This document shows positions 57,792-64,000 of a DNA stretch of 64,000 nt, one piece after another. This stretch comes from Actinomyces gerencseriae DSM 6844 (lineage in GTDB: Bacteria > Actinomycetota > Actinomycetes > Actinomycetales > Actinomycetaceae). The stretch spans positions 172,141 to 236,140 of the forward strand of contig NZ_KE386873.1 in the NCBI RefSeq assembly GCF_000429265.1, written 5' to 3'. The notes below the pieces were generated by a model. That model did no database searches. It was not told the origin of the DNA and was given only the letters and a program-made list of their open reading frames with translations. The translations under genes and the position numbers were made by a program. Position 1 is the first letter of the stretch, and each line of letters begins with the position of its first letter.

Positions 57792-58598
57792 TCAGGCCCG
57801 CGGCTGGCGCTCCGCCCACTCGCGCGGGCTCACGCGGGAGCCGGTGTAGAAGGGCGTGTCCTGGCGCACGTGGAGTCGGGCCTCGGTGTAGCGCTGGTGG
57901 TGGATGACTCCCTCCAGCCGGTCCAGGGTGTCGGCCTCGAAGGCGAGGACCCACTCGTAGTCGCTCATGCCGAAGGCCGCGAGCGTCGAGCCCTTGACAT
58001 CCGGGTACTTCGAGAAGCCGTTGCGGCCGTGCGCGGCCATGATGCGCGAGCGCTCCTCATCGGGGAGCAGGTACCAGTCGTAGCTGCGCACGAACGGGTA
58101 CACCATGCACCAGTCGCGCGGGGCGACGCCGCCGAGGCAGGCGGGGATGTGCTTGCGGTTGAACTCGGCCGGGGTGTGCAGGCCCATGCAGGACCACACG
58201 GGCTCCAGGTAACGGCCCAGAGCGCTGGCGCGCAGCCGGTGGCTGGCGTCCTGGAGCTTCTCGGGGTCGTCGTCGAGCCACCAGATCATGAGGTCGGCGT
58301 CGGAGCGGAACCCGGAGACGTCGTACCAGCCGCGGGTGGTGACCTCGGACTGGTCGACGAAGTAGTTCGACTCCCCGACCAGCCGACGGCGGGTGTCCTC
58401 CAGGGCGGGCAGCGGCGCCACGAGGCAGTAGACGGCGTAGAGGGCGTAGTGGAGGCGATTGTTGACGGCGTCCAGATCGACGTCGGTGGCGTCCCGCGGG
58501 TCGCGGTGGGGGCGGCGCTCCTCGTCCTCGAACCGATGCAGGCGGGAGTCATCCCGGCCGGGCTCGGCAGTGGGCTGGGGGCTGTCGTGATTCGTCAT
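57792..58598 (-). CDS. hemQ: Coproheme decarboxylase HemQ (ChdC)
   Basis: A 268-residue chlorite-dismutase-family enzyme that converts coproheme to haem b in the coproporphyrin-dependent pathway. Typical actinobacterial blocks include YDVSGFRSDADLMIWW, AEFNRKHIPA with the haem-ligand His, MVYPFVRSYDWYLLP with the catalytic Tyr, and FSKYPDVKGS. The first 40 residues are a charged extension. The ATG at 58598 overlaps the hemH stop (ATGA), which fixes the start. Confidence 0.9.
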   Translation of the reverse strand: MTNHDSPQPTAEPGRDDSRLHRFEDEERRPHRDPRDATDVDLDAVNNRLHYALYAVYCLVAPLPALEDTRRRLVGESNYFVDQSEVTTRGWYDVSGFRSDADLMIWWLDDDPEKLQDASHRLRASALGRYLEPVWSCMGLHTPAEFNRKHIPACLGGVAPRDWCMVYPFVRSYDWYLLPDEERSRIMAAHGRNGFSKYPDVKGSTLAAFGMSDYEWVLAFEADTLDRLEGVIHHQRYTEARLHVRQDTPFYTGSRVSPREWAERQPRA

Positions 58599-60178
58599 CA
58601 CAGGCTTCCTTCGTCGGCAAGAGCAGTGTCGTGAGCAGTATGCGGCCTGGCGGGCGCTGACGGGAGGGATTTCGCGGTCGGGCCGATCCCGTGGGCGGAG
58701 CGGGCCCCGGGGCCGGGGACCGGATGGCCTCCCGCGCCCGAGCCGCCGGTCCCGTGACCGCGCGCGGAGCGGGTCTCCGCGCGACAGCACTGGGGCGGGC
58801 ACACGGTGTGGAAGGGACCGGTGCCGGTGGTCGACGCCGGGCGGGTCTCCTCGCCCCGCGCCGCGGCGGCGCGCTCCGCGAGGATGTCCCCCAGCGAGGA
58901 CACCAGGGCCGGGTGCGTGCCGGCGGTCGCGGCCCGCACGTAGGGCAGACCCAGGCGGGCGGCGGTGTCCGCGGCCTCGGTGTCGAGGTCGAAGACGACC
59001 TCCATGTGGTCGGCCACGAACCCGATGGGCGCGACGACGACGCCCGCGGGCGCGGCCACCGGCGCGCCGTCGGTCAGGCGCCCGGCCACGAGGGCCTCCA
59101 GGTGGTCGTTGACGTCCGGCTCGAGCCAGCGGGCCTGCGGCGGTCCGGAGCGCGAGCAGAAGACGAGATCGTGATCGGGCGCCCCCTCCAGGCCGAGGCG
59201 GTCGGTCAGGGCGGGCAGGAGGACCTCGATGAGGCGACGGTGCTGCTCCACGTAGGAGATCTCCGTGGACAGGTCCGCGGCCACGCCCGGCTCCGGGGGC
59301 GGGACCGGGCGGGCCGTCCGGGCCGATCGCCCCCGATCGCCGTCAGCGCAGCCCGCCCGTCGCGGACAGTCCGCCGAACCCCCGGCGCTCCCGGACGGGC
59401 TCCCCGGTCGCCCCCCGGCGTCGTCGCCCGGATGAGCGGCCCCCTCGGGGACACCCCCGGCCCCGGCGCGCCCCGGGCCGCCGTCCCGAACCTCACCGGG
59501 ACCGGGCGACGAGAGCCGCTCCATGGACTCGGGCACGGAATGGGTGACCAGGACCAGTCTGATGCCCTCCGGGGCGACGCCCCGACCGACGAGCCGCCCG
59601 TAGGCCTCGGCGATGGCGTCGACGTTGGCCCGGAGCATGCCCTCGGTGTTGTAGAAGGGGCGGGTCTTGTCCACCACGAGTCCCACCGGCGCCCCGCCGG
59701 CACCGCCGACCCGCGCGGCGGCGTCGGCCTCGGCGCCCCGCCCGGTCGCCCCGTCCGCGCCCTCGGCGAGCAGGGCCAGCGCACCGGCCACATCCTCGCG
59801 GTACTGGCGGCAGCCCGAGTAGGAGGCGTAGGCGGAGGTCGTGATCGCCAGGACGCGGCGCGCCCCGCCGTCGGCCAGGGCGCGCAGGGCCTCGGAGACG
59901 AAGGGGTGCCAGTTGCGATTGCCGATGGCCACCGGCAGGCGCGAACCGCGGGCGGCGAGCTCGGTGCGCAGGGCTTCCAGGAGCTCGGCGTTGCGGGCGT
60001 TGATCGGCGAGACGCCGTTGAAGCGGCCGTAGTGGCCCGAGACCTCCAGAAGGCGGGAGTCGGGCACGCCCCGGCCGGCGGTGGCGTTGCGCATGAAGGG
60101 CAGGACGTCGTCGGGGCCCTGCGGGCCGCCGTAGGACAGCAGCAGGACGGCGTCGTAGGGGGCCAGTGGATCGCTCAT
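58598..60178 (-). CDS. hemH: Coproporphyrin ferrochelatase (CpfC/HemH) with insertion
   Basis: A 526-residue ferrochelatase inserting Fe2+ into coproporphyrin III. Family motifs are LLLSYGGPQGPDDVLPFMRN, GNRNWHPF, ITTSAYASYSGCRQY, VTHSVPESM and VAPIGFVADHMEVVFDLD with the catalytic Glu. It is longer than usual (about 350): a Gly/Pro/Arg-rich insertion of about 80 residues (about 225-305) splits the core, and the tail has CPPQCC, possibly part of an iron-sulfur ligand set. It is coupled to hemA (ATGA). Confidence 0.9.
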   Translation of the reverse strand: MSDPLAPYDAVLLLSYGGPQGPDDVLPFMRNATAGRGVPDSRLLEVSGHYGRFNGVSPINARNAELLEALRTELAARGSRLPVAIGNRNWHPFVSEALRALADGGARRVLAITTSAYASYSGCRQYREDVAGALALLAEGADGATGRGAEADAAARVGGAGGAPVGLVVDKTRPFYNTEGMLRANVDAIAEAYGRLVGRGVAPEGIRLVLVTHSVPESMERLSSPGPGEVRDGGPGRAGAGGVPEGAAHPGDDAGGRPGSPSGSAGGSADCPRRAGCADGDRGRSARTARPVPPPEPGVAADLSTEISYVEQHRRLIEVLLPALTDRLGLEGAPDHDLVFCSRSGPPQARWLEPDVNDHLEALVAGRLTDGAPVAAPAGVVVAPIGFVADHMEVVFDLDTEAADTAARLGLPYVRAATAGTHPALVSSLGDILAERAAAARGEETRPASTTGTGPFHTVCPPQCCRAETRSARGHGTGGSGAGGHPVPGPGARSAHGIGPTAKSLPSAPARPHTAHDTALADEGSL

Positions 60179-61809
60179 GAGCGCCCTCCCGAAAACGCGG
60201 GGATCCTGGCGGGCCCCTCCGGGCCATCCGGTGCCGCGAACCGCTCGGCGAGCGCCCCCGGGAGCGGGTCGGGGGCCGGCGCGGGCGAATCGGCGACCGG
60301 TCCCTCGAAGGCCCCGGTCGACGTCCGGCCCTCCTGGTCGGCGGCGTCCGCCGCGGACGCCCGTCCCCGCCGGGTCGGGATCGTCGGGAGGTCGGCGGCC
60401 CCGCGCTCGACGCCCGGGTCCCGCGCCTCCCGGGCCCCCTCGTGGGCGGGGCAGGCCGCGGGCGGCCCGCCGTCGGCGCGCAGCCCCGACGCGATCCGCG
60501 GGCCGAGCACGACCTCAAGGGCCTCGAGGTACTCCCGCTCGCGACCGTCCTCCCCGGCGGCGCGCGCGGCGACGGTGGGGTGGTGCAGAAGACGAGCGGC
60601 CAGATGGTGCAGGGCGCGTGCGGCCTCCTCGGCGTCGACGCGTCCGTCCGCGACGTGCAGGCGGGCGACCTCCTCCTCGACGACGGCCTCGACGCCACCG
60701 CGCAGCCGTCGCACGACCGGGTCCATGCGGCGTCCGGCCCGCATCCGCTCGAAGCTCGCGACCTCCCGGGCGATGATCCGCCGCGCCGCCTCGACCTGGC
60801 CGGCCTCGACGTCGGGCACGGCGCGCTGCACGCTGGGCAGATCGATGAGCAGGACGCCGGGCAGGGCGCCGACGGACCGCTCGACGTCGCGGCTCAAGGC
60901 GAGATCGAGCACGACCAGGGGTCCCCCGTCGGCCGCTGCGCCTCCGCCGGGCTCAAGCCGATGCCCGAGCCCGGGACTCCCCCCGGCCGCGACGCTCCCT
61001 GCGCCGCGATGCGCGGCCGGGCGCACGGCCGACGACACCAGCTCGCGGGTCAGGACGGGAGCGCCCAGCCCCCGGCAGGTGATGACGAGGTCGGCCAGCG
61101 CGAGCGAGCGCCGCAGGCCGGCCCCGTCGACGGCGCGCACGCAGTGCCCGGCGGCGAAGTCCCGGGCGCGGTCGGAGCGGGAGTGGACCTCGATATCGTG
61201 AATCCCGCGGTTGCGCAGAGCGGTGACGGTGGCACCGGCGTAGGCGCCCGTGCCGACGATGAGCGCGCGCACGCCCTGCGGCGGCAGGTGCCGCGCGGCG
61301 ATCTCCAGGCCGACGGCGACGACGCTGCGCCCGGCGCCGGCCAGCGCGGTCCTGGCGGCCACGTGCCGCGAGGCGGCCGAGGCGTGCTCGACGACGCGGG
61401 TCAGGGCGCCGGTGACGGTGCCCTCGGCGGTGGCGAGGATCAGGGCGCGGCGGAGCTGGCCGGCGATCTCGCGCTCGCCGACGACCATCGACTCCAGGCC
61501 GGCCGCAGTGGCGAAGAGCTCGTAGTGCGCGGCCCGGCCCGACCAGAGGCTCAGGCGCACGGGCCGATCGGATCCCGATCGCTCGGCGAGGAAGGCGGTC
61601 ACGTCGTCGCGCAGGGTCTCGGCCGGCAGATCGTCGGGGGCGTCCAGGAGGATCGCCAGACGGTTGCAGGTGCCCAGGACGAGGGCGCCGTCGAGGCCCC
61701 GGACGGCGCGGAGCAGGTCGGGCCCGAGGCGGGCGGAGACGCCTCCCAGGCGGGAGACTGCCGCCAGGCCCTGAGCGCGATGATCGGCGGAGAGAAGATG
61801 AATAGTCAC
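60175..61809 (-). CDS. hemA: Glutamyl-tRNA reductase
   Basis: A 544-residue enzyme reducing glutamyl-tRNA(Glu) to glutamate-1-semialdehyde, the first committed haem step. The catalytic Cys48 is in LGTCNRLAI. FATAAGLESMVVGEREIAGQ and the NADPH-binding ALIVGTGAYAGAT follow. A Gly/Pro-rich insertion (about 258-292) and a disordered tail of about 100 residues exceed the family norm of roughly 420-450. The GTG start has no visible ribosome site. First gene of hemA-hemH-hemQ, divergent from hemE. Confidence 0.9.
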   Translation of the reverse strand: MTIHLLSADHRAQGLAAVSRLGGVSARLGPDLLRAVRGLDGALVLGTCNRLAILLDAPDDLPAETLRDDVTAFLAERSGSDRPVRLSLWSGRAAHYELFATAAGLESMVVGEREIAGQLRRALILATAEGTVTGALTRVVEHASAASRHVAARTALAGAGRSVVAVGLEIAARHLPPQGVRALIVGTGAYAGATVTALRNRGIHDIEVHSRSDRARDFAAGHCVRAVDGAGLRRSLALADLVITCRGLGAPVLTRELVSSAVRPAAHRGAGSVAAGGSPGLGHRLEPGGGAAADGGPLVVLDLALSRDVERSVGALPGVLLIDLPSVQRAVPDVEAGQVEAARRIIAREVASFERMRAGRRMDPVVRRLRGGVEAVVEEEVARLHVADGRVDAEEAARALHHLAARLLHHPTVAARAAGEDGREREYLEALEVVLGPRIASGLRADGGPPAACPAHEGAREARDPGVERGAADLPTIPTRRGRASAADAADQEGRTSTGAFEGPVADSPAPAPDPLPGALAERFAAPDGPEGPARIPAFSGGRS

Positions 61810-62050
61810 AGTGAGCGCCAGTCAAGCACCCGTCGGCGGCGGGACTCCACTTGACACCCGCGATAGGGGCCGGAGCATCGGGACAGGGTGTCAGAATTAT
61901 TTCGCGACAACGTGTCCCATCATTGTTCCCGTTGCCCTTACTGGCATCCCGCGCCCCGGCGGGATCGCCGAGGATGCGTCGCCGAAATAGCATCGGCTAG
62001 CATTCAACGACAATACGGGGTGTCGCCTCGAACGTATTCAGGATGATTTC
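61810..62050. promoter_or_regulatory. hemA/hemE divergent promoter region
   Basis: A 241-bp spacer, locally AT-rich. TAGCAT occurs twice (61988-61993, 61998-62003), the second a good -10 for hemE with a leader of about 45 nt. The inverted repeat TGTC-N13-GACA (about 61888-61908) is a candidate haem- or iron-responsive operator. Confidence 0.5.
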
Positions 62051-63352
62051 ATGATGGATTCCTCACCAAATTCGAGCGGGGACGGGCTCGCCGCCGACGC
62101 GATGCCCGCCCTGCTCGAAGCGCTCGGGGGCGGGCGTCCCGCGCGCACGCCCGTGTGGTTCATGCGCCAGGCGGGGCGGAGCCTGCCGGAGTACCGGGCC
62201 CTGCGCGAGCGCACCGGGCTCGACATGCTCGACGCCTGCCTCACCCCCGAGCTCGCGGCCGAGATCACGCTCCAGCCCGTGCGCCGCCATGGGGTGGACG
62301 CCGCCGTCTTCTTCTCCGACATCATGGTGCCGTTGCGCCTGGCCGGCCTGGCGGTGCGGATCGAGCCGGGGGTGGGCCCCGTCATCGACGACCCGGTGCG
62401 CACTCCCGACGACGTCGCCCGGCTGACCGACCACCGCTACGGCGCCGACGCCGCCGGACGCGCGGGCGCGCTCGCCGTCGAGGCCGGCGTGCGCATCGCC
62501 GTCGCCGAGCTCGGCGCCCCCGGCGCACCGGGCGACCGCGAGGCGCTCGACGAACGCGCCCGCGCCGGGCTCGCCGAGTCGCGCGGACGGGCCGCGTGGA
62601 CTCCTCTCATCGGCTTCTGCGGGGCTCCCTTCACTCTGGCCGCCTACCTCGTCGAGGGCCGCCCGAGCCGGGACCACCTGGCGGCGCGCACCCTCATGCA
62701 CGCCGACCCCGCCGCCTGGGAGAGGCTCATGACCTGGTGCGCCCGGGTGACCGGAGCCTTCATCGCCGCCCAGATCCGAGCCGGGGCCAGCGCCGCCCAG
62801 CTCTTCGACTCCTGGGCAGGGGCCCTATCGCCCGCGGATTACCGCGAACGGGCGGCTCCCTACTCCGCGCTGGCGCTGGGAATCGCTCGTGAGGCCGTCT
62901 CGCCCACCACCGGCGGGAGCGTCCCGCTGCTCCACTTCGGCACGGGCACGGCTCGCATCCTGACGGACATGCGGGGCGCGGGGGCCGACGGCGGGTGCGC
63001 CGTCGGGATCGACGACCGCACGGACCTGACCTGGGCCATCGACGAGCTGCGCGCCGCCGACGGGGGGCGGTTCGCCGAGCGGCACCCGCACCGGCGCCGA
63101 GGACCGGTCGTCGTCCAGGGCAACCTCGACCCGGCCCTCCTGGCCGCCCCCTGGGAGATCCTGGCGCCCGCCATCGACGCCTGCCTGGAGGCGGGGCGCG
63201 CCGCCGACGGCCACGTCGTCAACCTCGGCCACGGCGTGCCGCCGAGCACGGATCCGGATGTGCTCACCCGCGCGGTGGCCCGCGTGCACGGCTCGGAGGA
63301 GTGGGAGCGCGTCGCGCTCGCCGGCTGGGACGGGGCGGCGCGCTCCGGCTAG
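62051..63352 (+). CDS. hemE: Uroporphyrinogen decarboxylase
   Basis: A 433-residue enzyme converting uroporphyrinogen III to coproporphyrinogen III. The signature WFMRQAGRSLPEYRALR is near 35-51, FFSDIMVPL carries the catalytic Asp near 88, and FCGAPFTLAAYLVEG and VQGNLDP follow. It is about 80 residues longer than usual, with Ala/Arg-rich loops. AGGATGATTTC precedes tandem ATGs. The substrate flow joins it to HemH and HemQ in the divergent operon. Confidence 0.92.
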   Translation: MMDSSPNSSGDGLAADAMPALLEALGGGRPARTPVWFMRQAGRSLPEYRALRERTGLDMLDACLTPELAAEITLQPVRRHGVDAAVFFSDIMVPLRLAGLAVRIEPGVGPVIDDPVRTPDDVARLTDHRYGADAAGRAGALAVEAGVRIAVAELGAPGAPGDREALDERARAGLAESRGRAAWTPLIGFCGAPFTLAAYLVEGRPSRDHLAARTLMHADPAAWERLMTWCARVTGAFIAAQIRAGASAAQLFDSWAGALSPADYRERAAPYSALALGIAREAVSPTTGGSVPLLHFGTGTARILTDMRGAGADGGCAVGIDDRTDLTWAIDELRAADGGRFAERHPHRRRGPVVVQGNLDPALLAAPWEILAPAIDACLEAGRAADGHVVNLGHGVPPSTDPDVLTRAVARVHGSEEWERVALAGWDGAARSG

Positions 63353-63375
63353 GACGGGGCGGCGCGCTCCGGCCG
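63331..63375. repeat. 24-bp tandem duplication at hemE 3' end
   Basis: GACGGGGCGGCGCGCTCCGG occurs at 63331 and again at 63355, spanning the hemE stop codon. Confidence 0.75.
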
Positions 63376-63378
63376 CGA

Positions 63379-63445
63379 CGAGTCGGGCATTTCGGCGCGA
63401 GGCCGACGACGGCGTCGTCCGACTCGTCCCGGAATGCCCGACTCG
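63379..63445. terminator. Large hairpin after hemE, containing dispersed element copy 2
   Basis: Perfect 12-bp arms CGAGTCGGGCAT (63379-63390) and ATGCCCGACTCG (63434-63445) enclose a 43-bp loop. The loop holds the 63390-63426 copy of the dispersed palindromic element, with its own GACGAC/GTCGTC stem. It is probably a bidirectional terminator in this convergent spacer. Confidence 0.55.
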
Positions 63446-63476
63446 TGATTCCTGTAGCCGGACGCGGCGCCGTCGG

Positions 63477-63530
63477 ATCGATCTCGAGCCGGAACTGAAC
63501 CGATCTCGATGCGGAACTCGACCGATCTCG
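63477..63530. repeat. 22-bp tandem repeat array, 3 copies
   Basis: ATCGATCTCG (63477, one mismatch) and ACCGATCTCG (63499, 63521) are exactly 22 bp apart. It is the same family and orientation as at 39.4 kb, ending 18 bp before the stop of the minus-strand surface-protein gene. Confidence 0.88.
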
Positions 63531-63548
63531 GCGTAGCGAGCGGTATGG

Positions 63549-64000
63549 CTATTCGACTCGGCTACGACGACGGACATGCAGCGCGACGGCGGCGCTGACG
63601 ACGACCGCCAGGGCCGCGGCGATCGGGACCGCGGCGGAGGCTCCGAGACCCGTGCGGGCGAGCGCGGCGGGTCCCCCCGCGGTGCTCGGGGTGGCGGTGG
63701 GCGGGACGATGGCCGGGGTCCCACGACCCCCGGACTCGCCCAGCACGCCGGAGGCCCCGTCGGATGCGGCATCGGCCGGATCTGGCACGGCGCCCGCCGA
63801 ATCGGCCGCGGGCGCGGCGCTAATGGGAGCAGCGGGATCGGCCGTGGGCGCGGGCGGCTGCGCACCGCCGGCGACCTCACCGACGCCGGCCTCATCCTGG
63901 GTGGGGAGGCCGGGGGCGGGGTCGCACTCGTCCCCGATGCCATCGGAGTCGTAGTCGGTCTGCCCCCAGTTGTAGACGTCGGGGCAGTTGTCCGACTCCC
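63549..64000 (-). CDS. LAXTG-anchored surface protein, C-terminal part
   Basis: The gene continues beyond the right edge. The visible 149 residues start within a thrombospondin type 3 calcium-binding repeat (DNCPDVYNWGQTDYDSDGIG, then DECDP). A Pro/Ala/Asp-rich wall-spanning stretch follows. The sorting signal is the pentapeptide LARTG, a hydrophobic helix (about 20 residues) and a basic tail (HVRRRSRVE). LAXTG is the motif recognised by class E sortases of actinobacteria, so the protein is probably covalently linked to peptidoglycan. Confidence 0.82.
   Translation of the reverse strand, partial: ESDNCPDVYNWGQTDYDSDGIGDECDPAPGLPTQDEAGVGEVAGGAQPPAPTADPAAPISAAPAADSAGAVPDPADAASDGASGVLGESGGRGTPAIVPPTATPSTAGGPAALARTGLGASAAVPIAAALAVVVSAAVALHVRRRSRVE

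Noticed and set aside
58598-60178. Intein in HemH
   Set aside because: The extra segment is about 80 low-complexity residues with no Hedgehog/intein motifs or terminal His-Asn, far too short for an intein.
58691-61201. Plus-strand 836-codon frame antisense to hemH/hemA
   Set aside because: The minus-strand genes have complete catalytic motifs; this frame has none.

Overview
The window is a high-GC actinobacterial chromosome segment, most probably from Actinomyces or a close relative in the Actinomycetaceae. The grounds are codon bias, a WhiB regulator, MurT/GatD, the HemQ-type (coproporphyrin-dependent) haem route, a fused ECF ATPase, a Tad-type secretion locus and an LAXTG-anchored surface protein. 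No species was identified from data. Many genes appear leaderless: a TANNNT -10 box lies 6-7 nt upstream of the start codon with no Shine-Dalgarno sequence.

Layout. 0-3 kb: a cut-off PH-domain protein, a HAD hydrolase and a DHA2 exporter. 3.2-20.3 kb: a conserved actinobacterial block in nearly the order I recall from M. tuberculosis (Rv3656c-Rv3683). It holds a Tad locus (TadZ, TadA, fused TadB-TadC, no pilin), a HAD-IB hydrolase, a degenerate Fic-like protein, two membrane proteins, AzlC/AzlD, an EphE-like hydrolase, Nth, a Crp regulator, a DUF4177 protein, WhiB, a PonA-type PBP and a metallophosphoesterase. 20.6-22.1 kb: tRNA-Pro(CGG) followed by a 1.2-kb decayed insertion bounded by a second, degenerate copy of the tRNA 3' end and carrying a RhuM remnant. 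22-36 kb is accessory: an oxidoreductase/MFS/TetR cassette, a histidine kinase with a truncated response regulator, an ECF transporter with a TetR regulator, a PAP2-lipid kinase fusion, a MarR pair, and a second TetR beside an MFS exporter.

36-48 kb: a VapBC-type toxin-antitoxin pair, a gene remnant, an ATP-grasp enzyme, a metallo-beta-lactamase-fold protein, an AbrB-controlled ABC exporter, orphan immunity-like genes, MurT-GatD, and a two-gene operon ending in an XRE-ImmA/IrrE metalloprotease. 47.5-52.8 kb: decayed NUDIX and FeoB fragments, then Nfu-FeoA-FeoB-NUDIX iron genes behind a DtxR-like box, a broken antitoxin and a VOC protein. 52.9-57.7 kb: an isochorismatase divergent from a GlxA-type AraC regulator, a GH13 enzyme divergent from a TetR, a second MSYD-family protein and an ABM monooxygenase. 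57.8-63.4 kb: the haem operon hemA-hemH-hemQ divergent from hemE. The window ends in a cell-wall-anchored protein with a calcium-binding thrombospondin type 3 repeat.

The most unusual material is non-coding. Tandem repeats with an exact 22-bp period occupy three different convergent intergenic spacers (39.4, 57.2 and 63.5 kb). A 20-bp-period array at 41.7-41.9 kb is inverted around a perfect 14-bp hairpin. A composite palindromic element recurs at 20.4 and 63.4 kb.
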